Below, one piece after another: positions 43,917 through 54,533 of a DNA stretch of 64,000 nt. Origin of the DNA: Paludibacter sp. (lineage in GTDB: Bacteria > Bacteroidota > Bacteroidia > Bacteroidales > Paludibacteraceae); contig JARLGX010000023.1 in NCBI GenBank assembly GCA_031292575.1, positions 20,339 through 84,338 of the forward strand. Reading direction: 5' to 3'. The notes below the pieces were generated by a model, which worked only from the letters and a program-made list of their open reading frames with translations, was not told the origin of the DNA and ran no database searches. A program made the position numbers and the translations under genes. Positions within the stretch are counted from its first letter, which is position 1. Every line of letters begins with the position of its first letter.

Positions 43917-46874
43917 TTATTCAATACCAATTTTGCAAATTTCTTCAATAATTGATTTCACACCCACATTATTCAACTGCTTCTTGAATGACACTTTATA
44001 CCCATCAAGGGTAAGCTGATTAAAAAAAGATTCTGCACAACTAATTTTCATTGCTTCTTCACCTCGTAATACCGATTCACTCCCAATATCTTTTGTTTCT
44101 ATCACTATATTCAGTTCTTTTTGACCATCTTTTTTATTTACAACATACATGAAATCGGGACTATACGAATCATTGCCAATAGTTGGAATAGATATACTTT
44201 TTCTGGGAATTTTGCCAAAGACTACGACATCCTGAATATTTTCGGTTATATTCTTTCGTTCTAAGTCAGAATCATATGCAACAACATCATATAGATATTT
44301 TGCTGAAGGTTCACCTTTTAATAGATTTATACCTATCTCACCCTGTACAACATCTTCTTTCAGTGTGCCATCAACATTTGTTAGTTTTGTTGAAGTTGGC
44401 GTATAAGTTGTTTGTTTATAATTGAAACGACCTTTTAAATTATCATATTTCCAGTCATTGAATTTTGAAATAAACCGAGACAATGAACTATCGTTTATTA
44501 ATGCTGAATTGAAATTTGTATCCGATTTTGCATATTGAACAATTGCATTATGAATGATGGTTATTGGGATTGAAGTTTTTTTATTTATTTGCTTTAAAAA
44601 CATACTGTAAGGCAATTTTCTTCCTCTTATCTGATAAGTAACTCCAGCATCGCCGACAGCTTCAACATTATCTTTACCTGCTCTGATGGTCTGACGGTCA
44701 GTTGTAATTTCCTGTAAGCCAAAAACTCCATCCTGTAATAAGCTTTGTAAATCATTGGCAATAGAACTGTCAACATCTTTATCAAAGAAAATCACATATT
44801 TTTTGTTGATGGCAGCCCAAAGCTCTTTCAGCTCATCAAATTGAGCTGCACGTACTTTCACAGTATTGCGTTGATTCTTATTTTTATCAATGACTTTATT
44901 ACTTGTGAGTCGGGTTACATTAAACTCTGGATATTCCTGATAAAAATCATCCATCTTGCTAATATTGATTTTTCTTGAGAAATCGACAAAACCTTTACTC
45001 AATAATTCTCCCATCAATTGATTTGGATCTTTGTCTTGTAGATTTGCAACCCTTATCATTTCTTGTTCTGAAATATGAGATACTTGTTCAGCTGGCAATT
45101 CGGCATTTATTTCGGCGACTAACCGATTGGCAAAATCGGCTTCGGTGAAGTCAACAATATAGTTCAATAGAAATTCTTCGTTAGAAATACGATTACCAAA
45201 TTCATCAACTGGCAAACGCAAACCACGCCCAACCTCCTGAATTTTACTGTTATCGCTTCCGCTCGAACGTAATTTGACGATGGTAAATACATTCGGATTG
45301 TCCCATCCTTCTTTCAGCGTCCATTTTGAAAATAAGAAGCGGCGGGTATTTAAAGAACTGTCTTCGTTTACAATGGATAAAAGTTTCTTCTTATTATGTA
45401 GAATTTCATCTACTTCATCAGCAATACTTTCATCACTATCGGTATTATCTTTTGCAAAATATCCGGCATGACAGGCAGAGATATCGGCTTTGCTTTCTTC
45501 GAGGTAAGCACGGTATTCATCTGAACAACTTTGTTGCAATTCATATTCAATACGCTCATTTAAAAGTTGTTCGAATATGCTGTGCAGCCATTTATCACCA
45601 TTGCTATCGCCTCGATAAGATTCTATATTATCAATAAAGAAAAGAGCTAACGTTTTAATTTTACATGGACGATTGAAATTGGCTCGTTCTGTTTCAAAAT
45701 GTCGTTGAATAGCCAGACGAATCATTTGTTCCTGATAAGAATCGGAAAATATATCAACAGTAAATTCTTCGCCAACATGCTTTTCCTGTCCGTTAGAAAA
45801 CTCAACATAATTACTGCCAATCCCTGAAATAGTCAATCCCCGCAATTCTTCGCTCATAACAGAAAGCGAATCACCTTGCTGCATAGTATATGATTTTCGT
45901 CCTGCAGCTGTAATATGATTGAAAGTGACAGAGGCTTTACTCTCAATAGCTGTGATTTTAATTTTCTCTTCTTTGGACGATAATGGCTCAAAGTGTTCTT
46001 TAGCAACCCCCTTAATCAGGTTTTGATTGAAAGACGCACAGGCATTTAGATCGTACAACAGATTAAGATAATCCTTTTTTGCAACTTTATTCTTGCCTTT
46101 ACCAATAGTAATGTCGGGAAATGTTGCACCAAAGCGAATAATACATTGAGGCTTTAGTTCTTCGATAATTTTTTCGAAAGCCTTTTGGTCACGCTGAAAG
46201 CGGTGAGGCTCATCGATAATCACAAAAGGTTGTGTGGCTGCCAATGCATCGAACGGGCGGTAAAAACCGTGAACTCCAAAATCGTAATCGGAACGGGAAA
46301 GCATGGTGGCATTAGTCAGCAGTTGCATATTGGTAAGTAGCACAAATATTTTGTTGCTTGTTTGGTTTGAGCCTTCTACAAATGCACGTACTGCACTTGG
46401 AAAGAAGGTTTTACCTTTCTTTTTTGCCTGTGCTTTCAGTGTGTAAAGATCAATTTGAGCACCATAACCACACGTATTTTCAAAGTGCTTTTGCACATAG
46501 CTATCACCCAGAAACTGTTCTGCACCCGCTTTAATTGGTAAAGTGGGCACTGCAACAATAAACTTATTAATACCATACCGGCGATGAAGTTCATAAATGG
46601 CATGTGTGTAAACATATGTTTTACCTGTCCCAGTTTCCATTTTTATATCCAAATGCAGGGCTTTTTCTGTGTTGGAAATAGTGCGAAAGGATGAATGTAA
46701 CTCATTTTCTTTTTGAATTTGTTTGATGTTATCAAAAAGAGTGTTTTCGACTGCAATATTCGGATTGGTGTAATATTGATTGGGTTGATTGACTTCTGTA
46801 TTCTCAAATACGTTAGCAATTGCATCAACAGCTTTTTGTTGGTGTATCAGCCCAGTTTGTAGTATTAGTTCCAT
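43917..46874 (-). CDS. Type III restriction enzyme, Res subunit
   Basis: 985 aa. SF2 helicase-like ATPase plus nuclease; acts with Mod and cuts after ATP-dependent communication between two inversely oriented sites. Seen: Walker A METGTGKTYVYTHA (about 78-91), Walker B IIDEPHRFQRD (DEPH, about 220-230), motif VI QEVGRGLRLPVDEFGNR (about 560-576) and a C-terminal PD-(D/E)xK nuclease: SPDFMYVV then NIVIETKDIG (about 905-930). Downstream of mod, separated by 282 bases of REP-like hairpins rather than the usual close coupling. Full-length, no frameshift. Confidence 0.94.
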   Translation of the reverse strand: MELILQTGLIHQQKAVDAIANVFENTEVNQPNQYYTNPNIAVENTLFDNIKQIQKENELHSSFRTISNTEKALHLDIKMETGTGKTYVYTHAIYELHRRYGINKFIVAVPTLPIKAGAEQFLGDSYVQKHFENTCGYGAQIDLYTLKAQAKKKGKTFFPSAVRAFVEGSNQTSNKIFVLLTNMQLLTNATMLSRSDYDFGVHGFYRPFDALAATQPFVIIDEPHRFQRDQKAFEKIIEELKPQCIIRFGATFPDITIGKGKNKVAKKDYLNLLYDLNACASFNQNLIKGVAKEHFEPLSSKEEKIKITAIESKASVTFNHITAAGRKSYTMQQGDSLSVMSEELRGLTISGIGSNYVEFSNGQEKHVGEEFTVDIFSDSYQEQMIRLAIQRHFETERANFNRPCKIKTLALFFIDNIESYRGDSNGDKWLHSIFEQLLNERIEYELQQSCSDEYRAYLEESKADISACHAGYFAKDNTDSDESIADEVDEILHNKKKLLSIVNEDSSLNTRRFLFSKWTLKEGWDNPNVFTIVKLRSSGSDNSKIQEVGRGLRLPVDEFGNRISNEEFLLNYIVDFTEADFANRLVAEINAELPAEQVSHISEQEMIRVANLQDKDPNQLMGELLSKGFVDFSRKINISKMDDFYQEYPEFNVTRLTSNKVIDKNKNQRNTVKVRAAQFDELKELWAAINKKYVIFFDKDVDSSIANDLQSLLQDGVFGLQEITTDRQTIRAGKDNVEAVGDAGVTYQIRGRKLPYSMFLKQINKKTSIPITIIHNAIVQYAKSDTNFNSALINDSSLSRFISKFNDWKYDNLKGRFNYKQTTYTPTSTKLTNVDGTLKEDVVQGEIGINLLKGEPSAKYLYDVVAYDSDLERKNITENIQDVVVFGKIPRKSISIPTIGNDSYSPDFMYVVNKKDGQKELNIVIETKDIGSESVLRGEEAMKISCAESFFNQLTLDGYKVSFKKQLNNVGVKSIIEEICKIGIE

Positions 46875-46946
46875 GTTATTTCTTTACAAGGATGTTGCAA
46901 AAGGCATCCTTTTGTTTTATTGAAGTTATGATTTAAAAGTGTCTTT

Positions 46947-47144
46947 GGGCTGTAAGCCCTATATATTCTAGCCCAATGCAAAACGAAGTGACGCATTGGG
47001 TTGATAATGAATGAATAGAACAAACGCCCTGCAAGGGCAATATATTTTTTCAACATATTATATTGGGCTTTCAGCCCGAAATCCAATCTCTGTCACAAAA
47101 CCCAAGGCTTCACCTTGGGCTAGAATATAAAAGCCTTACAGGCT
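46947..47144. repeat. Cluster of six short REP-like hairpins between mod and res
   Basis: GGGCT-gta-AGCCC (46947-46959), CCCAATGC/GCATTGGG (46972-46979 with 46993-47000), GCCCT-gca-AGGGC (47026-47038), GGGCT-ttc-AGCCC (47065-47077), CCCAAGG-cttca-CCTTGGG (47101-47119), AGCCT-tac-AGGCT (47132-47144). Confidence 0.88.
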
Positions 47145-47156
47145 ATTTATCTTTGT

Positions 47157-49118
47157 TTAGTACCGGATATCGAAGTTTGCTTTCAGGTTTTTTTGGCTGT
47201 CTTTAAGTACAAATAGGTTTTTGCGAAGCATTTCGGTTTGCGAAAAGTTGAAGCTGTAACCAAATACTACAATGTTTTCGGGACTAAAGGCAGGTTCTTG
47301 TTGGTATTTGTCGAGCAAAGCCACCATGTCATTTTCGTTGATTCCTGCCTCTATAAAATAAAGATGTTTACCGCATAAATAAGCTGTATAATCTGCTAAC
47401 TTCACTTCCTGTACTTTTGCCCCAAAACCATACCCATCTTTTACGAGCCATGTTTCCAGTACAGTTTCTTTGCCAAACAAACTAAGTGTATCGTTATCTG
47501 TAAACATAACTCCCTCATTAAAGTCTTCCAACTTATCAATAGTGTCATTTGAGGGTTCAACTAAGGTATAATGTTTGAAACCATAATCGATATCTGCGTT
47601 TTTTTCGGTTTTTATTTTTACAGCTGCACGGGTTATTCTTTCAATACCTATTTGGTCAAGATTATGTGAACGATTTACGGAATCTAAGAAATTAAATAGT
47701 TTTTTAAATTTTGCTCTTTCATCAGGATTTGCACTCTCGTAAGTGTTGTCTAAATTTTCTGGTAGTTGGATTAGAAAATATTTTCGGTTTCCGTCATCGA
47801 GATTTGCTCTCATAACAGCCTCAGCAGTGGTCGCTGAACCAGAAAAGAAATCTAACACAATTTCATCTTCTGTGTAATTTGATAAAATTAGATTTTTCAC
47901 CAATAATACTGGTTTATTGTAATCAAAATACTTCTCTCCAAAAAGATCAATGAATTCCTTATCACTTTCTTGATTATCGCCCCAATCTGACAATAATAAA
48001 TCCGTAATAGATTTTCTCTTGCCAATTTCTTCTATTGCTACATCCCTTCTTAAACCATTTTGTGCTGTAATAAACAAAAGATCATTTTTGATATAGTCAT
48101 CAATTTTGTCCTGTGAAACTGAAAACTTAGAGATGACATTTACTTCGTTTGTGGAATATCCATTCTTGACAAAAATATCATTTAAATATTCTATCTCCAT
48201 TGTCTTGATTTTATATCTTCCAGCCTTTATAACTCGATTTTCAGCTCCTTTGACTCTACAATTTGATTTGAATAGTCGTTCACATTCTTTATTTGAAACA
48301 TTAATTACTTTTTTCGTAGAGTCAGAAGTACCATCAATTGATAGTTTTTCAAGTTTCTCTTTATTTTTTGAATATACTAGAACGTACTCCATCACTTTAG
48401 CGGTATGAGTAGCTAAAAAAGAAGGTTGTTTCTTCTTTTTCCATTTAAGCACTTCGACGAAATTTTCCTCCCCAAAAATACTGTCACAAAGTAGTTTCAA
48501 ATTCGATTGTTCATTATCATCAATTGAAATAAAAATTACACCTTCGGCTTTCAGTAAATCACGTGCAAGCAATAAACGCGAAGACATGAAGGTCAGCCAA
48601 GCCGAATGAGAAGCTCTTCCTTTAGTAGTAAGGTCCAGAATTTTTTGAGCTTGTTCGTCGCTAATACTTAGCTTGGCTGTAAGTTCTTCAGCAGAATAAT
48701 TGAAATTGTCATTATACACAAAACCATCACTTCCAGTATTGTAGGGTGGGTCAATATAAATACATTTTACAGCTCCGGCATAAGATTTTAGCAGGTGTTT
48801 CAGTCCGTCTAAGTTATCACCGCTTATGTATAGATTTTGGCTGTTGGCATTTTCGGGTTTAGTATTATGCTCCACATCGGGCTGAATAACGGTTGTGGTG
48901 TCAACAGAAGCTAATAATTTGGCGTAGTTTTTCCCCAGAAAATTAAGATCGTAACCCTCGTGAGTAACATCTACATCTGCTCTGATACTGTCTTTGAACT
49001 TGTCAATATCAAAGTTTCCTTCTTTATTGAAGCATTGCGGAAAATGGGTGTGAAGGATTTTTAATGTTTGTGCGTTGGAGGTTACGGCTTCGTTGTTAAG
49101 GAGAATGTCTTTTATCAT
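47157..49118 (-). CDS. Type III DNA methyltransferase, Mod subunit
   Basis: 653 aa beta-class N6-adenine methyltransferase that gives the type III system its specificity. Seen: catalytic DPPYNTG in CIYIDPPYNTGSDGFVYNDNF (about 123-140), SAM motif LDFFSGSATTAEAVM (about 415-430), the conserved N-terminal helical part (1-110), and the central variable target-recognition region (about 230-390). No homopolymer or short tandem repeat suggestive of phase variation was seen in the coding sequence. Upstream lies a 131-base cruciform-like structure. Confidence 0.94.
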   Translation of the reverse strand: MIKDILLNNEAVTSNAQTLKILHTHFPQCFNKEGNFDIDKFKDSIRADVDVTHEGYDLNFLGKNYAKLLASVDTTTVIQPDVEHNTKPENANSQNLYISGDNLDGLKHLLKSYAGAVKCIYIDPPYNTGSDGFVYNDNFNYSAEELTAKLSISDEQAQKILDLTTKGRASHSAWLTFMSSRLLLARDLLKAEGVIFISIDDNEQSNLKLLCDSIFGEENFVEVLKWKKKKQPSFLATHTAKVMEYVLVYSKNKEKLEKLSIDGTSDSTKKVINVSNKECERLFKSNCRVKGAENRVIKAGRYKIKTMEIEYLNDIFVKNGYSTNEVNVISKFSVSQDKIDDYIKNDLLFITAQNGLRRDVAIEEIGKRKSITDLLLSDWGDNQESDKEFIDLFGEKYFDYNKPVLLVKNLILSNYTEDEIVLDFFSGSATTAEAVMRANLDDGNRKYFLIQLPENLDNTYESANPDERAKFKKLFNFLDSVNRSHNLDQIGIERITRAAVKIKTEKNADIDYGFKHYTLVEPSNDTIDKLEDFNEGVMFTDNDTLSLFGKETVLETWLVKDGYGFGAKVQEVKLADYTAYLCGKHLYFIEAGINENDMVALLDKYQQEPAFSPENIVVFGYSFNFSQTEMLRKNLFVLKDSQKNLKANFDIRY

Positions 49119-49192
49119 GGTTTCAGCTTGTGCCTTCCACCATTATTCCGGTAAGTTTCACCCACAAAAAAAGCGTGGACTAAATTCCTACC

Positions 49193-49323
49193 CGCCCTCA
49201 GGGCCCTCGGAGGCCACACAGTGTCGATAAGTCAAAAGCCCACGCTGTTGGCGTGAGCATTTTGCTCATTGAATCTGACACTGTGTGTTCGCTAAAAAGA
49301 AATTTCCGAGGTTTCTGAGGGCG
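49193..49323. repeat. Large cruciform-like structure upstream of mod
   Basis: Outer arms 49193-49211 and 49305-49323 pair at 16 of 19 positions with a symmetric 3-base internal loop; inner arms CACACAGTGTC (49215-49225) and 49277-49287 pair perfectly; the apex has CACGC/GCGTG (49241-49255) and GAGCA/TGCTC (49255-49267). The rest of 49119-49652 is AT-rich with the promoter below. Confidence 0.82.
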
Positions 49324-49600
49324 CGAACAATAGCAGAATGCTATTTTTAATATTTAGAGAATTATTTTACTATCTGTTTTTATTTTATGTTTAAATTTTT
49401 TCTTTTGCAAAGATAGATTGTTTTTAGGTTTTAAACAATAGAGTAAAAACATTATTCAAAACTATTATTCCACCTCTCTCCTACCTTCATACTTCTTAGC
49501 TACTAACACTATCTATCCTCCGATGACCGTCCGATGATAGTCCGATGCAATAAAGAGATAAATATGTTCCATCACTGTGATTATTCTATAATTTATTTAG

Positions 49601-49608
49601 TACATTTG
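49601..49608 (+). promoter_or_regulatory. -7 box for the DUF6266 gene
   Basis: TACATTTG; transcription would begin near 49615, which favours GTG 49653 over TTG 49617 as start. Confidence 0.6.
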
Positions 49609-49652
49609 CATCTAAATTGATCATTTACAATTTACCTTTAATCATTAATTCT

Positions 49653-50264
49653 GTGGCTCGTTTTACTTCTTCTACTTTCGGCAAAATATCGGGCAAGCAC
49701 GGCTCTGCAGTTGCTGCCGTTCGTAAGGATGGCTTGTGCATTCTGAAAGAATATCGCGTAGCATCCAATCCCAATACCACCGGGCAAAAAAATCAACGTG
49801 GAAAGTTCGGATTTGTCATGAAGGAAATTAATTGTTTGCGAAGTGTTTTTACACGTAACTTTGGAGGACAATATGGCATAAATAAAGTGGTTGCCATAGC
49901 CATGAAAACTGCTGTGGCAGGAGAATTTCCGGATTTCACCTTGGATTACAGGAAACTCTGTATCGCCACAGGCAATCTACACTCCATTTCTGACGTGAGT
50001 TTAAAAAAATCAACCGAAAATTCCTGGATTATAAGTTGGAACTCCGAATTTTATGACAATGGGGCACCAACCGACAAGGTGCACGTCGTCATTCTCAATC
50101 CTCAAACTAAATTTGTTATGGAGCGACATGAATGTTCCAACCGTTCAGATGGCAAAGTAGAAATAGAAGTGCCTGCCGGATGGGATGAAACTAAAATTCA
50201 TGCATGGATTTATTTAAGTTCTCCCGAAAAAAAAATCAATTCTACCAGCCAGTATATTGATTAA
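49653..50264 (+). CDS. DUF6266 family protein
   Basis: 203 aa from GTG 49653. DUF6266 proteins of Bacteroidota begin MARF...GxxGKxSGK, and the GTG gives exactly VARFTSSTFGKISGKHGSAVAA; the longer frame from TTG 49617 adds 12 residues with no support. N-terminal third basic; the rest looks like a beta-sandwich (SWIISWNSEFYDNGAPTDKVHVVILN). No signal peptide. Function unknown; the family often occurs in several copies per genome. Own promoter box and a terminator at about 50301-50333. Confidence 0.85.
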   Translation: MARFTSSTFGKISGKHGSAVAAVRKDGLCILKEYRVASNPNTTGQKNQRGKFGFVMKEINCLRSVFTRNFGGQYGINKVVAIAMKTAVAGEFPDFTLDYRKLCIATGNLHSISDVSLKKSTENSWIISWNSEFYDNGAPTDKVHVVILNPQTKFVMERHECSNRSDGKVEIEVPAGWDETKIHAWIYLSSPEKKINSTSQYID

Positions 50265-50300
50265 AAAAAAAGGAAAATAAATACGTCAGCACTAAACTGT

Positions 50301-50333
50301 AACGCTACAATGAAAAATTTTGAGCGTTTTTTT
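50301..50333 (+). terminator. Terminator after the DUF6266 gene
   Basis: AACGCT (50301-50306) pairs with AGCGTT (50323-50328), followed by a T run. Confidence 0.65.
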
Positions 50334-50392
50334 GTTTTAATAATGTTACTGAATTTATCAGCCATTTACTCGTTTTTGAAACGAAAAAATAG

Positions 50393-50400
50393 TATCTTTG
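50393..50400 (+). promoter_or_regulatory. -7 box for secA
   Basis: TATCTTTG 72 bases before the secA ATG; a TTTG at 50375 is only 14 bases upstream. Confidence 0.55.
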
Positions 50401-50471
50401 TCAGTCATTTTTGATAAAACTGACAAATTAGGCAAAAACACATTGATATAAAAATATAAAACTTTGGAATA

Positions 50472-53400
50472 ATGGGATTTAATGACTTTTTAGGAAAAAT
50501 ACTTGGGAATAAAGGGCAGCGCGATATGAAAGAAATTTCGCCCTTTGTAGATAAAATCAAAGCGGCTTATGAAGGAATCGTAGCTTTATCGAACGATGAA
50601 TTACGTGCTCGTACAGAATTGCTTAAAGTTAGAATTCAAGAATATGTTTCTGTCGAAGTTGCACGAATTGAAGAATTAAAAGCTAATATCGAGAACATTG
50701 AAATCGATCTTCGTGAAAAATCTTATACTGAAATTGATAAATTAGAGAAAGAAATTGCTTCGAAATACGAAGAGGTTTTGGACGAAATTTTACCCGAAGC
50801 TTTCAGTATAATGAAAGATACTGCCCGCAGGTTTACCGAAAACTCCGAAGTGGTGGTCACAGCCAATGACTTCGACCGTGATTTGGCTGCCAGTCATGAT
50901 TTTGTAACAATTCAGGGCGATAAAGCTCATTATAAAAATGAATGGGTTGCCGGTGGAACACTTATCAAATGGGAAATGGTACATTACGATGTACAATTAT
51001 TTGGTGGGGTGGTACTTCATAAAGGTAAAATATCGGAAATGGGAACCGGTGAAGGTAAAACGCTGGTAGCTACACTTCCGGTTTTTCTCAATGCATTAAC
51101 CCGCAATGGTGTACACCTGGTAACTGTAAATGATTATTTATCAAAACGTGACTCGGAATGGATGGGACCATTGTACATGTTCCACGGCTTAACGGTGGAT
51201 TGTATTGACAAACACCAACCTAATTCAGAACAACGTCGGCAGGCTTATTTAGCCGATATTACTTTTGGGACCAATAATGAATTTGGCTTCGATTACCTGC
51301 GCGATAACATGGCTACGGCCCCACTCGACCTGGTTCAACGCAAACATAATTATGCCATCGTGGATGAGGTTGACTCGGTGTTGATTGACGATGCACGTAC
51401 TCCATTAATTATTTCAGGTCCGGTTCCAAAAGGCGAAGATCAATTGTTTGAAGAACTTCGTCCAAAAGTAGAACGATTGGTAAATACCCAAAAAACATTG
51501 GCAACCAAATATCTGGCCGATGCCCGCAATTTATTGAAATCGGAAGATAAAAAAGTTCAGGAAGAAGGTGCATTGGCATTATTTCGTTCATACAAAGGAA
51601 TGCCTAAAAATAAACCTTTAATTAAATATCTGAGTGAACAGGGAATTAAAGCTCTTTTACTAAAAACTGAAGAGTTTTACATGCAGGAAAATAACCGGAA
51701 CATGCATGTTGCTACTGATCCGCTTTATTTTGTTATTGATGAGAAAAATAATACCATTGAACTTACTGACAAAGGAATCGATTTAATTACCGATAATACC
51801 GACGATGCTCACTTCTTCGTACTACCCGATGTGGGAAGTGAAATTGCTGAACTCGAAAAAGATAAAAACCTCAATCCTGAGGAAAAACAAGCTCAAAAAG
51901 ATGAGATTTTACTAACCTATTCTGTAAAATCGGAACGTGTTCACACCATCAACCAACTATTGAAAGCCTACACCTTGTTCGAAAAAGATGTGGAATATGT
52001 GGTGATGGAAAATAAAGTGAAAATTGTGGATGAGCAAACAGGACGTATTATGGACGGTCGGCGATATTCCGACGGGTTGCACCAGGCCATTGAAGCAAAG
52101 GAACGTGTAACTATTGAAGCTGCAACACAAACATTTGCTACTATAACCTTGCAAAACTACTTCCGTATGTACCATAAACTTTCGGGTATGACCGGAACTG
52201 CCGAGACAGAAGCAGGTGAATTATGGGACATTTATAAATTGGATGTAGTGGTTATTCCAACCAATCGCCCAATTGCCCGAAATGATATGGAAGACCGTGT
52301 TTATAAAACCAAGCGCGAGAAATATACGGCTGTTATTGAAGAAATTGCACGTCTAGTTGAAGTTGGTCGACCTGTTTTGGTTGGAACAACTTCGGTAGAA
52401 ATTTCCGAGTTATTGAGCCGTATGCTTAATGGACGCAAAATTAAACACAATGTCTTAAATGCGAAGTTGCACCAACGCGAAGCTGAAATTGTAGCCGAAG
52501 CCGGTCATAAAGGAACTGTAACCATTGCTACTAATATGGCTGGTCGTGGAACAGATATAAAGCTGACCCAGGAAGTGAAAGATGCAGGTGGTTTAGCAAT
52601 TATTGGTACAGAACGCCACGAAAGCCGACGTGTTGACCGCCAGTTACGAGGACGTGCAGGCCGCCAGGGTGATCCGGGTTCTTCTATATTCTATGTTTCA
52701 TTGGAAGATGATTTGATGCGTTTATTCGGATCGGAACGTATTTCAGGAATCATGGACAGGCTTGGCTTTGAAGAAGGTGAAATGATTGAACATTCGATGA
52801 TATCTAAATCAATTGAACGTGCACAAAAGAAAGTTGAAGAAAACAACTTTGGAATTCGTAAACGTTTACTTGAATATGATGACGTAATGAATTCGCAACG
52901 TGAAGTGGTTTACTCCAAGCGCCGACATGCTTTGATGGGCGAACGAATTGGAGTTGACATTACCAATATGATATACGATACAGCTGAAAATATCGTTGAA
53001 AGTTCGCGTCATTCAAATGATTTTGAACAACTTGAGATTGATTTGTTGAAAGTTTTTTCAATGGATGTTCCTTTTAAAGAAGAGGAATTTCATAATACAA
53101 AAATCAGTATTCTGAGTGATAACGTGGCAGAAGCTGCAATGAGTACTTTTAAACGCAAAATGGATAAATTGGCTTCCGTAGCCTATCCTGTTATCAAACA
53201 GGTATTTGAGCAAAAAGGACAACAATATGAAAACATTTTGATTCCTGTTTCAGACGGAAAAAGAGTTTTCAATATCACTGCTCATCTGGAAACTGCCTAC
53301 AAAAATGAGGCACGCGAAGTTGTTAAGGCTTTTGAAAAGCAGACTTTGCTTTTTGTAATTGACGATGAGTGGAAAGAACATTTACGCCAATTGGATGAAT

Positions 53401-53768
53401 TGCGTAATTCAGTTCAGAATGCAAGTTACGAGCAAAAAGATCCGTTGTTGATTTATAAACTCGAATCGTTCGGGTTGTTTAAAGAAATGATTGATTCGAT
53501 AAATCGCAAAGTATTGGCTATTTTAATGCGCGGACAAATTCCGGTGCGTGAACCGGAACAAGTGCGTGAAGCACGACCAAGCCAACGAATGGATTTAAGC
53601 AAATATAAAACCCAAAAAGATGAAGTCGGCGGCGGTGATCCTACAAAACAGGATACGCGTGAACCACAACACCACGAGCCAATTCGTGTAGAGAAAAAAG
53701 TGGGGCGAAATGATCCATGCCCTTGCGGTAGTGGAAAAAAATATAAAAACTGCCATGGTGCAAACTAA
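50472..53768 (+). CDS. secA: Protein translocase ATPase SecA
   Basis: Drives preproteins through SecYEG. 1098 aa, long as usual in Bacteroidota because of an insertion in the region of about 25-120 (helical [20 protein letters not shown]) and one near 290-420. Seen: Walker [17 protein letters not shown] (about 189-204), [16 protein letters not shown] (about 298-313), [21 protein letters not shown] (about 731-751, arginine finger region) and the C-terminal zinc motif [14 protein letters not shown] (about 1083-1096) that binds SecB and lipid. Single gene. Confidence 0.96.
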   Translation: MGFNDFLGKILGNKGQRDMKEISPFVDKIKAAYEGIVALSNDELRARTELLKVRIQEYVSVEVARIEELKANIENIEIDLREKSYTEIDKLEKEIASKYEEVLDEILPEAFSIMKDTARRFTENSEVVVTANDFDRDLAASHDFVTIQGDKAHYKNEWVAGGTLIKWEMVHYDVQLFGGVVLHKGKISEMGTGEGKTLVATLPVFLNALTRNGVHLVTVNDYLSKRDSEWMGPLYMFHGLTVDCIDKHQPNSEQRRQAYLADITFGTNNEFGFDYLRDNMATAPLDLVQRKHNYAIVDEVDSVLIDDARTPLIISGPVPKGEDQLFEELRPKVERLVNTQKTLATKYLADARNLLKSEDKKVQEEGALALFRSYKGMPKNKPLIKYLSEQGIKALLLKTEEFYMQENNRNMHVATDPLYFVIDEKNNTIELTDKGIDLITDNTDDAHFFVLPDVGSEIAELEKDKNLNPEEKQAQKDEILLTYSVKSERVHTINQLLKAYTLFEKDVEYVVMENKVKIVDEQTGRIMDGRRYSDGLHQAIEAKERVTIEAATQTFATITLQNYFRMYHKLSGMTGTAETEAGELWDIYKLDVVVIPTNRPIARNDMEDRVYKTKREKYTAVIEEIARLVEVGRPVLVGTTSVEISELLSRMLNGRKIKHNVLNAKLHQREAEIVAEAGHKGTVTIATNMAGRGTDIKLTQEVKDAGGLAIIGTERHESRRVDRQLRGRAGRQGDPGSSIFYVSLEDDLMRLFGSERISGIMDRLGFEEGEMIEHSMISKSIERAQKKVEENNFGIRKRLLEYDDVMNSQREVVYSKRRHALMGERIGVDITNMIYDTAENIVESSRHSNDFEQLEIDLLKVFSMDVPFKEEEFHNTKISILSDNVAEAAMSTFKRKMDKLASVAYPVIKQVFEQKGQQYENILIPVSDGKRVFNITAHLETAYKNEAREVVKAFEKQTLLFVIDDEWKEHLRQLDELRNSVQNASYEQKDPLLIYKLESFGLFKEMIDSINRKVLAILMRGQIPVREPEQVREARPSQRMDLSKYKTQKDEVGGGDPTKQDTREPQHHEPIRVEKKVGRNDPCPCGSGKKYKNCHGAN

Positions 53769-53790
53769 TTAAATTTGTAATTGCAAATCA

Positions 53791-54366
53791 TTGAAAAATT
53801 TATATATCATAGCAGGTTGTAATGGAGCCGGTAAAACAACAGCTTCTTATACAATTTTACCAGAAATGCTGGATTGCAATGAATTTGTTAATGCTGATGA
53901 AATTGCAAAAGGATTATCACCATTCAATCCGGAAAATGCTTCAATATTGGCAGGAAGATTAATGTTGGAAAGAATAAATCATTTGATTGATTCAAAAAAT
54001 GATTTTGCTTTTGAAACTACTTTAGCAACTAAAAGTTATAAAAATTTGATTTTGAGAGCAAAAAAATCAGAATATAAAATAACTTTGTTGTTCTTTTGGC
54101 TACGAACTCCCGATTTAGCGGTGAAACGTGTTCAGACAAGAGTAATTGAAGGTGGACATAATATTCCTGAAGATATAATTAGAAGGAGATATGAAAATGG
54201 ATTGAAAAATTTTTTCAATCTTTTTGAACCCATTGTAGATGAATGGATGTTTATAGATAATTCTGGTGAACCTTATGAGATTATAGCAGAAAGTAATAAA
54301 TTAAATATCGAAATAGAAAACGAGAAAAAATGGAATTTATTAATCCAAAAATATAAGATCAAATAA
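53791..54366 (+). CDS. Zeta toxin-like P-loop kinase (COG4185 type)
   Basis: 191 aa. Start TTG at 53791, forced because the P-loop is only about 10 residues in. Seen: IAGCNGAGKTTASY (P-loop, 8-21), FVNADEIAKGLSPFNPE (about 33-49), FAFETTLATKSY (about 76-87), the zeta-family KRVQTRVIEGGHNIPEDIIRRRY (about 112-134) and a terminal Lys-rich helix. Zeta toxins phosphorylate UDP-GlcNAc; many COG4185 kinases are uncharacterised, so toxicity is not established. A 53-aa ORF follows two bases later and is the likely partner. Confidence 0.88.
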   Translation: MKNLYIIAGCNGAGKTTASYTILPEMLDCNEFVNADEIAKGLSPFNPENASILAGRLMLERINHLIDSKNDFAFETTLATKSYKNLILRAKKSEYKITLLFFWLRTPDLAVKRVQTRVIEGGHNIPEDIIRRRYENGLKNFFNLFEPIVDEWMFIDNSGEPYEIIAESNKLNIEIENEKKWNLLIQKYKIK

Positions 54367-54368
54367 AA

Positions 54369-54530
54369 ATGGAAAATAGAGATAAAATCATCTTAGGACT
54401 TGAAAAAGCTTATCTAAAACTTATAGAATTTAAAAAGTATAAAAATAGTCCGATAATTACTTCAAAGAATGGAAAAATTGTTGAAATTTCTCCTGATAAA
54501 ATAAAACCTGCAATATATATTCATAAATAA
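54369..54530 (+). CDS. Small protein paired with the zeta-like kinase
   Basis: 53 aa: begins MENRDKIILGLEKAYLKLIEFK and ends KIKPAIYIHK. Too short for usual ORF calling but tightly placed: it starts 2 bases after the kinase stop and ends 3 bases before lgt. Similar short proteins with an LEK.Y..LIEFK..KNSP pattern follow COG4185 kinases in other Bacteroidota, as far as I recall. Candidate antitoxin or regulatory subunit (inference). Confidence 0.7.
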   Translation: MENRDKIILGLEKAYLKLIEFKKYKNSPIITSKNGKIVEISPDKIKPAIYIHK

Positions 54531-54533
54531 ATT

